Assembly: GCA_026929865.2 (NCBI GenBank)
Contig: CM049408.1
Span: 25,995,001-26,059,000, forward strand
DNA: 64,000 nt
Source of the DNA: Hyperoplus lanceolatus
Taxonomy: Eukaryota > Chordata > Actinopteri > Uranoscopiformes > Ammodytidae
Direction: 5' to 3'
The notes below the pieces were generated by a model. That model did not search any database and was not told the origin of the DNA. It worked only from the letters and a program-made list of their open reading frames with translations. The position numbers were made by a program, and so were the translations under genes. This document shows, one piece after another, positions 13,392-28,082 of this stretch (position 1 is the first letter of the stretch; each line of letters begins with the position of its first letter).

Positions 13392-15283
13392 GAACCTCAC
13401 ACACCTCAACATCCCTCCAGATATTATGATACCTCAAGATGGCCCAGTTCTTTAATGTTTTTGATATGTTCAGGTGCATCTCAAAAAAACTAGATGGATG
13501 GATTCGATTTTTTTTTCTTCCATTAGCTGTAAGCCGTAATCAAAGATAAAACAAAAGAAAGGCTTGACATATTTCACTTTGTGTCATGATAGAGTATATG
13601 AAAGTTTCATTTTTTGAATGGACTTTCCCATGATATTGTGATTTTTTTTTTAGATGCACCTGTAAATGCAGCCACACCTGATTGTTAAAGACCCAGAAAA
13701 AGCATGGAGCTGATCTGTGTAAAAGTACCTCCATGAGTTTTATTTTGCTTTGAAAGCACTGTTTTTTCTTTTTTTCTTTGTAGCACTCAAACATCTCCAC
13801 TGTGCTGTTTAGCCCCATTTCAACACAAGTCAGAAAGCTGGTGTGTTCCTCATATACTGTATGAACAAAGATTGTTCAGTAGAAATTGCATATGTGTTAT
13901 GATAAATGATCAAAAAAAGCTATTACAGTTTTGGCTTTGTTTTATTATATTTAGATCTATTTAAACAATGTCCCATGTTGCAAACACTGCAACTAACAAC
14001 TATGTGTATTGTGTATTTATGTGTTAATTTCTTGGGCTAATTGATTTTGTCTTAAAGATGTCAGCAAAATTAAGACAGGTTCCTACAGCTAAACGTCTAT
14101 GTGTGCCTTGTTTTGTCAAACCAACAAACAAACATGTTTAATTTATATTAATATAACAACACATCTTTACATGTGAGAAGCTGAAACCAGGGAATGTGTT
14201 TGCATTTTTGCTTGAAAAATTTAAAACCATTTCTCGACCATAAAAAATGAATTGATAGTTTCAGCTGTGCTGCTTCATTGCACCTGTTTACAACTCACAG
14301 TTCTGTTAATTTAACTCATTTTCATTCACTTATGAGTGAGGTCAAGTAATGCTTAAAATAATTGGTTTCATGATTTTAAGTGAACTTAAAGGTGCAGTGT
14401 GTAATAATGGCGTATTTTGGTGTCATATAATTGCTAAAGTTCTAGATTGCCATGCTCCGTCTCTACCTCTGCCATTCAGAGAATTTACAGAAGCTACAGT
14501 GGCTTTCAAGGACAAGAAGCTAGTTACTTAAGATAACATCATCCACCTCAAGTCAATATCAAGTATTAGATACCTCCAACTGTAGTTTCTAATAAGGCAC
14601 CTACATTTCCCACAATGCATTTCAAACTACCTCCTAAAACTTTCAAACACAACATCTCCACTTTGTGAGGAAGATTTCCTGTTTAGAAAATGTGTCATCT
14701 CAAACTTTAAGCCCACGTTTTAACCCTGATGACATCATTGTGACATCATATGGGGTCAGAGCCAAAAGTTAAACAAAGCTACTGTTTGTTTTAACTGTTT
14801 GAAATTGTTGGAGTGACCTTTTTAAAGTAATAAATCTCCACCTTTGTCCAGCAACTGATTTGGAGCAATTATAACTTGTAGGTGTCTTATGTCCTCTTCC
14901 ATGCCATACAACTAAACTAAAATACACATTGTCATCCCTATGTATTGTGTATAGCCTACCTACTTCTTTAGTTTCGTGACAGTGTGACAAAAGTTGTGTT
15001 TAAAGAATCCTGCTGCATGCTCACCCAGAAGAAGGATGTGTCTTTTAAATATTTACTCAAGAAAAACGATGGTTATCATTAGGTTGCTAGACAACTTATG
15101 AAGCCAGCGGAGCTAAGTCTGTTCAAATAGCAACTAGGTCAATATTTTATCTGTGAATGAACACATGAATCATACACCCCACACACACATGCACAGACAA
15201 AAGTCATATTTGACAACGTTAGGGGCTAAATGCCAGAGGCTGCTGTAAGGGAAGAAAGAAAATGTGTTTATTTTGGAGTTAGG

Positions 15284-15285
<2 letters not shown>
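13392..15285. other. Ezrin 3' UTR and ezr-kcnk3 intergenic region
   Basis: The ezrin 3' UTR begins after the TAG at 13389-13391. An AATAAA at 14829-14834 is one possible polyadenylation signal. 'TTAAAGGTGCAGTGTGTAA' at about 14388 resembles the end of a palindromic fish MITE. No coding exon is recognised. Confidence 0.45.

Positions 15286-15359
<74 letters not shown>
15286..15359 (+). repeat. (GT)n microsatellite, 37 units
   Basis: A pure GT run located 369-442 nt before the kcnk3 start codon. It pairs in inverted orientation with the CA run at 15542-15604. Confidence 0.97.
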
Positions 15360-15361
<2 letters not shown>

Positions 15362-15539
15362 AGAAAAGGCGATCAGCTTTCATTCTATGGGATTGCCTTT
15401 GTGCTCCTTTTCTGCAGAATCTAAATATAAGTCGATAGTGACAAATGGCAAATAGTCCAAATACAGAAGCAACCCAACTGTTATGTGGGGGTGGTGCTGA
15501 GAAAACAGCTCCGTCTCCAGAGGGCCCCTCCCCTCCCCC

Positions 15540-15541
<2 letters not shown>

Positions 15542-15604
<63 letters not shown>
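15542..15604 (+). repeat. (AC)n microsatellite, about 31 units
   Basis: A pure AC run ending 123 nt before the kcnk3 start codon. It probably lies in the promoter or 5' UTR. Confidence 0.97.
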
Positions 15605-15606
<2 letters not shown>

Positions 15607-15712
15607 AACACACACCCTTAGTTCGATACGGAATCCGTCAAGGGAAGGTCGCTGAACGAGAGAAAGAAAGAGAGTCTCAACTACACTTTTAATTAACACA
15701 TTTTTTAATTGA

Positions 15713-18779
<3,067 letters not shown>

Positions 18780-21346
18780 CATTTGAGATACAGATAGCAC
18801 AATTTCGAACAGATACTTGGCAGTTCTCACAAGCAGAGACATGACTGCAAGGGGATGTTTGTTGGTGCTACAAATCCCAGTGGACTAACAGTGGGACTCC
18901 TTAAAAGGGAAAAAGTACACACAGTACTGTAAACAGCACATTCAAAGCACAGCATGCAGTGTTTTAACTTGAGGTCTTTTACTCAGGGGCGGCCTGTTAA
19001 GTCGTCTTGGTCAATACAGATCATGTGGTGTGCAGTGGACACAATTTGGAGGTGGAAGCACACTGGCAGAGCAGGTGCAGGACGTGGTTCACGTACACAC
19101 AATAAAACTACTTAAACCTCTTAGAAAACCGCTCTGCAGGCCATTCAAATTTCTCAAGGTTGTAGTGTTGTTTTTGACATTTTCAATCACAGCATCTCTG
19201 ACTCATGCACCCCAACTCAGACAAACAGTTTTTTCAGTTTTTGTTGATTGTAGTGCCCCCTTTGGACAAAAGAGGAGGTAGAGTTTTTATGACACGAGCG
19301 CCTGCTGTCATAAAGATCTTTGCTAGTGCGTGTCGCAGCGCGTGCATTTGTTTAGGAAGCGAGTGAAAGAGAGACGGCAGGATGCATGGCCATGAGGTAA
19401 TGTTTTAACATGTGAGTATATCAGATTAATAATGGTAATATGACGATGGTGAAGCAAAGTGAACTTTGATTTAGTAACATATCGGGAAACACATGATGTT
19501 CCAGTCTGCAAATACATTTTTTTCCCCCGGAAGATCTTTTCGCTGGTGGTCTCGTTTGATGTGACAGCTCATTTATAATCATCAGAGGAAAAATGAGACT
19601 CATAAACAGTCTCATAAACATTTCCTCGTGGGAGGTTTAAACAAATCATGATTGTCAGAGCATCTTTACTGTAAAGTGGACAAACACTGATAACTGAATA
19701 TGACTCATCCCATGAGTAGCTGCCTATGTTATTGTGATTTTCTCTCCTCTTCTCTGCCCAAACTTCTTCTGTGGGTGCATCACTCACACACACGGGCAGA
19801 ATTATGTAACGTCACAAGTGGAGAAGTTAAAAAAAATCACAGTAAAAAAAAACAGGCAAAACTGCACTAGCTTAAAAAAGGACAGTAATATCAAATAGAC
19901 ACTCACCAACACTGACTGGAACACACTTAACTGGATTTGTTTGACTATAACACAGAGCTTTAAACGATGCCTGGGTTGAATCAACAACTCTGCCAGCTTT
20001 GGCAATCCGGTGCTGGGTTACTGCAGCATGAGGTGTTTCCATTACTGTGTCCATCACTAAAAACTATTCATGCTTTTATCAGTCCTTAAGGGAACCAGAG
20101 CAGACACACGAAACAGTCACCCAGCTACAGTTGTTGCACAGGAATAGTTCGACATTTTGGGAAAGTGTGCAATTTTACAGTCTTGCAGAAAATTTTTAAG
20201 TTAAATATATTTGGATTTAAGAGAAACTGGATTGTATTGGAAAATCCTTTGGCTGTGGGCAATCAGGATGCGGTGAAGATAGTAGATAGATAGTACTTTT
20301 TCCACAGCAGTTCTATAATTGAAAACATCAGAGCAGTTCAAGAGGGAAATGCCCCTTTTAATGTGGTAAGAGGCCCCAAACTGACTTGTCTTTTTGCAAC
20401 AAGAGATTGCAAACAACAACATTTTAAACATTATTAATTTGCTTGAGAAACTGATATTGTGTCTTTTTAAGGGAACTGGACTGTACCTTACCGAAATATA
20501 GTACAATGCTGGAAGAAAAAGACTGAGTTTGATACTTTCTGCTTTTGACTTGCTTTTCACAAGAAGTGACACAGAAATCCACAGCCATACTGTATATTTC
20601 ATTTGAAGTACTGTATTAGTTTTAAAGTCAAGCATTCACAATGTTGCACTACCATTAAACAGATTTCTCTGTTTCTTGCTTGTAAAAGAACATTTATTTT
20701 TAAATGAATATCAAGGGGAAAAGGTACTTGATCACACAAGGAGCACATTAAATGATTGTAAAACCACTTTTTAACTGATTGTGCCAAGGGACATGTGCAC
20801 AGTTGAGATAATTATGTTATAATACTATAATATTGTACTATTTTGACCAAGAATGGAAAAATTTGGATATTTGATCCAAAAATGGACTGTTTTTGTGTGT
20901 TATTGTCTTGATAACGGCATAACCTCCTTAAAATGAACTAGAATAAATTTCTGCATATAAGTACTGTACAAGACGTACTCATGTGCAGTCACCATCTCCA
21001 TGCTGTTTTAAAGTCTGCTGAATGTATATAGGCTATACTTTCTATAGAAAAGGCTGTTTGGTCCCAGATGGTTTCCCTCTTGGAATTCTGACTGAAGTCC
21101 AGTTCCGGCCAACCTACGGCAGGTGAGTCACGAGCTAGCGGAGGGTATATGGCCGGTGTGTCGTTACATCATCGTTTTTACCAGGATGTTCCAGGATGTA
21201 TAGTTGTGACATCCGACTCATGTGGCACAGCAAGCAGGGGGTGGACAACAATACAAGACTTTATGCATGTCTTGCAAAAAGGTTGGACATCAGGTGTGTG
21301 ATCCAGTTTGGTTACCATACTAACCATTATAATAATACATTTAAAA
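18780..21346. other. kcnk3 3' UTR and intergenic sequence
   Basis: No coding exon is recognised. 'GGAATAGTTCGACATTTTGG' at about 20142 is a fish MITE-like end motif. Several short ORFs here have no recognisable domain. Confidence 0.4.
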
Positions 21347-21357
21347 AATCATGGAAA

Positions 21358-21549
21358 CGCGGGCGCCCTTAGCTCAGTTGGTAGGGCGTCCCCCCCGGGT
21401 CGGGCCCAGCAGCAGATCCGGGTTCGATTCCTGCCCGGTCTTTCGCTGCATGTCACTCCCCTCTCTGCCCCATTGCACCTCTGTCTCTCTTACTGTCAAA
21501 TAAAGCATAAAAATGCCAAAAAGAATATCTTTAAAGGAAAAAAAATAAT
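21358..21549 (+). mobile_element. tRNA-derived SINE with 11-bp target duplication
   Basis: The tRNA head has an A-box (TTAGCTCAGTTGGTAGG) and an intact B-box (GGGTTCGATTCC) around 21419. The body and tail read TGCCCC...GTCAAATAAAGCATAAAAATGCC and then A-rich sequence. It is flanked by AATCATGGAAA at 21347-21357 and 21550-21560. Same family as the copies at 9.7 and 60.2 kb, and the best-preserved of the three. Confidence 0.9.
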
Positions 21550-21560
21550 AATCATGGAAA

Positions 21561-22933
21561 TAACAATGTAATGTGGTTCTAATTATGAAATAATCAATTC
21601 AAATTTGTAAACTTCCACTTCCTTTAGTTTGATCATCAGTGCATCAATTTTACATTTGTCCACAGGTAACACACACAACTCATAATACAGGAGGAATACA
21701 ACTTTACTATAACATTTTCAGTTACTAAAAAAGTGAATTGATACAATCTTTCAATATCAAGTGTGTGTGTGTATGCGTGTGTGTGTGTGTGTGGAGTTCC
21801 TTCTTCCTTTTCCTGTTTATTATCTTGTGACTTTGTATATGCCAAAGATCATGAAGCTGAACACGCATAAACATCTCAAATCAAACCCCCAGTTGCTGAA
21901 TATGAGCCATTAGGAGTTTTGTATCTCGTTATCAGAATGTGTTGATCCCTCTGCCATATATCCAGGCCTGGCCCTGTGCCTGAGTCGCCTTCAGACATTA
22001 GACGGGAACAGAGACCCCCCCATCGCCGGAGCATCTGCTGTTTGCTGCTTTGGCCACAGACCTGAGTATCTGTGTCACAGACAGAAATAGTTCCACTGAG
22101 GAGGTCAAATGCAGCACGACGTCCCCCTGGTTCCTCCTCTGCTTTTAGAATGATTGTTTGCTAAAGGCGTCTGTCATGTATTTATGGCAATTTGGAGGAT
22201 TAATTTAGTGTTAGTGCACTGTTGTATTTTTTCATCTACATTTAAATTTCTTAAAGTCTTTTACACCACTATACACACATGATTTTACTGAATGAAGCAT
22301 TTGTTTTTTTATGTGTGCGTGTTTAAGTTAGATATTTCAAATTTGACAGTTATTTTCTATTCTGAAAATTAGCCAAGAAAATGTACACCACTCATGTTTT
22401 CAATAAATATAAGGCCAAAAATATATAAATATGTCAAATTCATGATTCAATTCAAGACATTTTTCCATTTATTTATTCCTCTGAATTTTTTTCTAACATC
22501 AATTTATTTCACTGTATACTTGCTTATTTTTTTAAATGTAATATTGACCTAAATGGCTTTCCGTACAGTGGAGCTAAAAACAGGACAAAATAAGAGTCGA
22601 CAGCTCAAATAATTCAAAGGTAAAAAAGAAAATTAAAATCCAAGGTAAAAAAAAAAAGAGCCAGTGTGAGGTTAAAAAAACAAAACGTTTTTGTTTTTGC
22701 TAATGAATAACTGGAGTCTGGACTATTCATTTTTCATGTAAAAAAAAAAGGTGAGCACAGAACTTTTTTTGTAACAAATCGTTTCATTTTGTGTTAAAAA
22801 AAATCTCTATTGACAGCTTATTAAAAGCGAAGCCCTGTTGACGGAGCGTCCGTGAACGTTACACATGGAGGTCCCTTGAGAGTTCAATGTCCAAGAAGAG
22901 AGAAAGTTTGTTGTGATTGTTAATGACTCCAAA
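21561..22933. other. Intergenic region before mtarc1
   Basis: Contains a short GT-rich tract (about 21762-21793) and AT-rich sequence. The final 100 nt before 22934 should hold the mtarc1 5' UTR. No other coding exon is seen. Confidence 0.4.
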
Positions 22934-25900
22934 ATGGACTTGAAGGAGCTGGCAGTGAACGCCGTGGTGCAGAATAAGAAAGCGTTTCTTCTGATCGGGG
23001 GAGCTGCCGTTCTGGGACTTAGTTTCGGTTGTTATAAATATCTGCAAAAGCCAGAAAAAGTTGTTCGCGTGGGTGTAGTGTCGCAGCTCCTCATTCACCC
23101 TCTGAAATCTGGCAAAGCGATTTCTGTGGCGCTCGCTGACTGCCAGAAATTCGGCTTGCGGTTCGGAGAGCTGCAGGATCGGTGAGTTTCTGAATCTGTG
23201 CAAGAAATAACTTAGAAGTTTGTAATGTTCAGAGTGCAAATTATCACCTGGCATATGGTAACCCAATCAGACAAAAGCAATCGAATCAACTAATCACAAA
23301 CATGATTTACGAACAATGTAGCCTACATTACATAATAAGCAGTGGTGGGTGGTGGACTTCTGCATTCTATATGGTGGGTGCACATTTACTTCACAATTAT
23401 GAGGGAGGCCTCCTACTCTCACTTGATATATCTGAGTTTGTGCTACTTTATACTTCTACTAGCCCACACACTACATTTCATAGTGAAATATTGTATTTTT
23501 AGACAACTTAATGGTTCAAAGAATAACAATTCATTTGATTTGCAGCTCAGCCCACAATCACACACAAAAAACATCCTAAATGTTACATTCAAGACATCTT
23601 AAACATATTGGAGCCCCAATGCACAAGATAATAACCTTTTTATATATTTTTTGGTAAACCCAGGGCTTCAGAAAGAGAGCCTACTGCTTTATATATAATT
23701 TAACTTTTGATACTTTATGTTTTATACTTTTACTCACGTTTACAGAATATTCTAAATGTGTTTTTTTTCTTTTCTTGTTACTTGCTAACAGTAGCCTGAG
23801 CCTCAGATTAAATAAGTAAAGAATCTAAATACAGTCTGGTTTAATCAATATCTTGAAATAGTTTACTGAATGGTCTTCTGTTTGACTGTAGATTATTAAC
23901 AACTATGGTGTAATTTTCTCTTTTTTTTTGCACTGTTTAAAAAGTTTCTAGAAACTTTGAATATTTTTTCAATAAACATGTTTTTGTTTATGAATCCCAG
24001 ATGAAGTTCTAACCACCAGTAGATGTAGATATAAATAAAATGTGTTGAAAATCTGGTATTTATGGATGGAGTCTGCAGCACAGCCGTATCCTTGGCAACA
24101 ATATCATCAGATTTCTTCCTGTAACTTTTGCTTAAAATCTATGAGTGATCAGTTAGGGTTTATTGGGCCCCTCCAAAAAGCTTCTAGTAGCATATTTGGG
24201 GTTCCCCATTTCACTTGTCCTGCATTACCATAAAGTGTATCATTAAATTATTTCTCAATAAGCCTATATGATGATGACGTGTTAATAAAAACTAAAGTAA
24301 GATGTGTGTGCAGTTTTAAGTGGCTGGACTTTAGGGAGCTAACCATTGGATGCTATAGGCTATGGTGCTGATGACACTCTTGTTTGTTTTGCTTGCAGAC
24401 ACTGGATGGTGGTAACTGAGGACGGTCACATGGTTACGGGCCGACAGCAGCCTCGTCTGGTGCTGGTGTGTCTGACCTGTGAGGGCGGCCATGTTTGTCT
24501 GAACGGTCCCAACATGGAGGAGCTGCGCTTCAAACAGACTGACAACCGCATCATCGACTGCAGGTTTAATGTTATAACATCAGGGTTCAAATCCTGCACT
24601 GGTCTTACCATCATCTCTGACTGATAGTAGTCCACTTTTTATAGTCCACAACTGTTAAAGGAAATTAGTTCAACATTTTTAGTTTCTAGCTTTTTGCCTG
24701 GCCTTTTCTTGAGCTGGAGAGTGAGGCGAAAGGCTCAAATTAAAATGTTGAACTATTCCTTTAACTTAACAATTTCTTATTTTTCATTTCGACTCAGTGG
24801 ACTTTCATAGTACACTTTCCTAGATATGTGAAAGTCTTCTGACAACAAAGAATTTTAAAAAGGACACAATGGAATTTTATGAAAGGACTATGTTTATCCC
24901 GTTATTCCCTTTAAAAAAAAAAAAAAAAAAAAGGGCTATAAGACTTACACTACATACGACGGTCAAAGTTATTTTAGAAGTTTACACTGTTAATGTGTCT
25001 ATTGTTCCTAATCTGCTTTAACTGCAGAGTGTTTGGAGATGACATCCAGGGGAGGGACTGCGGTGAAGAAGCGTCCCGTTGGCTCACTCGTTACCTGGGG
25101 GAAGAGAAAACCTTTCGATTGGTTCACTTTGAGTCTCAGATGAAAGCGAGGAGGCCGGTGAATCTGGAGCCTTCTTTCTCACAGCAGGAAGTAAGAAGAC
25201 CTACGTCTGTGTTAGTCCTCAGGACAGTCTCCAAATGTGTGCTTCTACCATAGACATATATTTATTTTTCTTTTGCATACAAACAATATAAAACATATAT
25301 TTACTTGATTCTTTTTTTTATTCATCTCTCCAGCAGGTGGCGTACCCAGACGTGGGCCCTGTGATGCTGCTGTCAGAGTCCTCAGTCAGAGATCTCAGCA
25401 GCAAGTTGGAGAAGGACGTGACAGTGGAACGTTTCCGCCCAAACATAGTCATAAGTGACTGTGAAGCATTCGATGAGGTGTGTCATGCATCACACTCACA
25501 GTCTTTGTTATTTTCCCCTGCTATTTGACCTTTTACTGTTACATAAACGAATAAAGAACTAAGTAAGTAGAGTCCACACAACAGCTAAATGCTCTGAAAA
25601 ATACTTTAATGTGCAAAACACATTATTGCTGCGTTCCAAATCGCATACTCTTTCTTTTTTCCTATTCTACATATAACATCTAACCATAAAAATAATCTAG
25701 TTAGCATGCAGTAGGCATAAAATTGGGACATACTTTTACTTATTTATTTCATCATAACATGGCGCCTTGATCTTGCCTCTTGCTTTTATATCGGTTGCAT
25801 CCCCGGTTGTTTTCATACGGAGGCGCTGTCGATGTGACGTCACTTCCGGTGCGCACTGGATTGTGGGTCAGAATCGCCCCTTAGGTGTATGTTGATTACG

Positions 25901-27087
25901 GTGACCCACCTTATCTTATGTTGTCACATCACATAACCGGAAGGGGGATATGGCTCAATAAACAGACATTCAAATTCAACATTCAACAAAAGCTACAAAT
26001 GTTCACAGAAATTTGACAAAGATAATTAAAAAATGTAAAGATCAAAACCTGCAGTTTTTTAAGTGGTGGTAATTAAGAATACAAAAAAATGTATTCCCTT
26101 CTGCACAACATGTCTGACAGTCGTGTGAAGATTAGAACCACACAAGGTCTTAATGTTAACAGATTGTATGTGTCTCTACACTGCAGCCCAGCAGGTTTAC
26201 TTCTGACTAATAACGTCGCCCTTTTCGGTGTGAGCAACAGTGTGGACTATATTCATCATCAACTCTAAAAACCAACTGCTTTGCTTTCTTCTCTGTCCAG
26301 GATTCTTGGGAAGAGATCCAGATTGGCAGCGTGCGACTGCAGCGTGTAATGTCATGCGGACGGTAACACAGTCGATGCTTCACACACATTTTTTAACCAC
26401 TTTATTTGAGTCACTTTATTTATCAACAACAGTGACTTGTGGGTTTGATTCCCCCCGATACAATTTTAAATGCACCAATTATTTGTCAATGATTTAAAGT
26501 TTAAAATGCGACAATTTGTAAGTGTAGAAAATTATGCAAGTTCACCTGAAATGTTTGTTCTTTACAGATGCATTTTCACTACGGTTGATCCTGAAACTGG
26601 GATAATCAACAGAAAAGAGCCTCTGGACACACTGAAAAGGTATAGTATTAACACAATATTATTGAGGAAAGGCTTTTATTTTTAACATATTGGTTGTAAA
26701 TTGTATTGACAGATGGGTCTACTTTTTTGGCGGCTTGTGTAAAACTTATTCACAAAGGTTGCTCCAATTAGGCCAGGTAGTAATGGTTAAAAAATTACTC
26801 CGGTCTGCCTCAATTTAAAGTTTTTTTTTCCAGTTCATTTTTAAATGCAATTGTCTGCCTTGTCAATGGGATGAGAAGTCTTTCCATATTTTAAAAACTG
26901 AAAAAAATATTCATGTCAATCTTAACTCATCATTGTGGCTTTTTTTTCCTTTGTCCACAGCTATCGTCTGTGCCAGCCGTCAGAGAAGCACATCTACAAA
27001 AGCTCTCCGCTGTTTGGACAGCTGCACACTGTGAAGCAGACGGGCATCCTGCAGGTCGGGGATGAGGTGTTCAAGATCATACGTTAA
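22934..27087 (+). CDS. mtarc1: Mitochondrial amidoxime-reducing component (MOSC-domain molybdoenzyme), 7 exons
   Basis: Molybdenum-cofactor enzyme of the outer mitochondrial membrane that reduces N-hydroxylated substrates with cytochrome b5 and its reductase. Exons: 22934-23181, 24399-24563, 25028-25190, 25334-25477, 26301-26362, 26568-26639, 26961-27087; 326 residues. A hydrophobic N-terminal anchor ([20 protein letters not shown]) is followed by the MOSC N-terminal barrel ([18 protein letters not shown]) and the MOSC domain ([16 protein letters not shown]). [12 protein letters not shown] carries the Cys (262) that aligns with the Mo-ligating Cys of human mARC1. Exon 4 has a tandem CAGCAG acceptor; the upstream AG is chosen because the residues then align with DQIAY of the human protein. 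The intron 2 donor is a weak GTTTAA. Fish often have a single gene, so mtarc1 versus mtarc2 is not decided here. Confidence 0.92.
24655..24765. mobile_element. Short palindromic MITE in mtarc1 intron 2
   Basis: TTAAAGGAAATTAGTTCAAC at the left is mirrored by GTTGAACTATTCCTTTAA at the right. The arms are about 20 nt and the element about 110 bp long. No coding content. Confidence 0.75.
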
Positions 27088-27585
27088 GAAAGAGAGAGAC
27101 AGAGAGGAAAATATACCAACACATATTCCATCACTCGTTTGGGATGAGGGAGAAATCTTTAGTCTTGAGCACTATCACTCTTAAATCAATGTGTACATCC
27201 ACGCTAAAGAAAGCACTTCAATAGAGGTATAACCTATACATAAATGATTATGGATGCACAAACATCCTACTAGAAATATCACTGTTTTTGAAATGGGGCT
27301 ATGAGACCAATCCACTGACTGAGATAATATGAAGTTCAAAACATAACAATGATCAACTTTCTTTATAGTGTATTTTACTGTAGTGCCATTTGGCAGAATC
27401 TTCATCAAGTGGACCCTCAGAATTCAGATGGGCAAGTGTCAATATTTTGCTTTGCCATAATTCTACCACTGCCGTACCCCTTGGGAATGTGTTAGACTTC
27501 ACAGGAACTGGTACACCCATTAAGTCCTGGATGTACATGCTGCTATTAAAGAGAGAGAAATTAAACTGCCAAAAGTCTTTTGTGA

Positions 27586-27591
27586 AATAAA
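27586..27591 (+). terminator. Candidate polyadenylation signal of mtarc1
   Basis: A canonical AATAAA about 500 nt after the mtarc1 stop codon, the first one seen in the 3' flank. The cleavage site is not visible. Confidence 0.5.
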
Positions 27592-27716
27592 ATTTTACAT
27601 TTGTAATTGTTCCTGGAATGAACGAGCAAAGAAAAATATTTAGTATCAATAAAAAAATAGTAGATTATTTGGGACGATATCAATCTGACTGCTGATAAAA
27701 CTGGTCAAATGGTTTT

Positions 27717-28082
27717 CTTTCTTTCAAAGGTTTTTTTATTAAATGTTAATAACAACAAAATTGTAGCACATCAAGTACAACATTTTTTTCCCCTTTTTCT
27801 CCCGAACACACCCCACCCACATCCCACCCTCATACCCAACAACACAAAACACACACCACAAGAAACAAAAACAAACAATCAATATGAAAGAAAAAAAAAA
27901 ACAGAAATAAAATTGAATCAAATAAAAAAGGGGAGGGGGTAGCTACTCTTCAATTAATGTGGTCGGTTTGTTAAAATAGTCTAGGAAGGGGCGCCATATT
28001 TTATGAAATTTAGTCTCAGATCCCTGGGTAGTGCAACGAATTTTTTCCAGATTCATACATGACATAATGTCTCTAATCCAAT
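27717..28082 (-). mobile_element. 5'-truncated L1-type LINE end
   Basis: On the minus strand, 28082-27944 reads as the end of an L1-like ORF2 (WIRDIMSCMNLEKIRC, KFHKIWRPFLDYF) and then a TAG stop. A low-complexity 3' UTR follows toward 27717. The C-terminal 'LEKIR...F-K-W-PF--YF' pattern is typical of fish L1 elements (recalled). Only the last 46 or so codons remain. Confidence 0.75.

Noticed and set aside
15264-15613. Cys/Val-rich ORFs on both strands before kcnk3
   Set aside because: They are readings of the GT and AC dinucleotide runs.
21362-21432. tRNA-like sequence with A and B boxes (also at 9.72, 41.76 and 60.24-60.30 kb)
   Set aside because: No proper cloverleaf or acceptor stem. 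Each copy continues into a SINE body and A-rich tail, and three of the four are flanked by target duplications. These are SINE heads, not tRNA genes.
22859-23266. 135-codon minus-strand ORF antisense to mtarc1 exon 1
   Set aside because: Shadow of the sense exon; no family resemblance.
25835-25860. Perfect CRE (TGACGTCA) next to an ETS-like ACTTCCGG in mtarc1 intron 4
   Set aside because: The surrounding 25.63-25.99 kb begins with 'TGCGTTCCAAATCGCATACT', a phrase typical of fish DNA repeats, so I read it as repeat sequence rather than an internal promoter.
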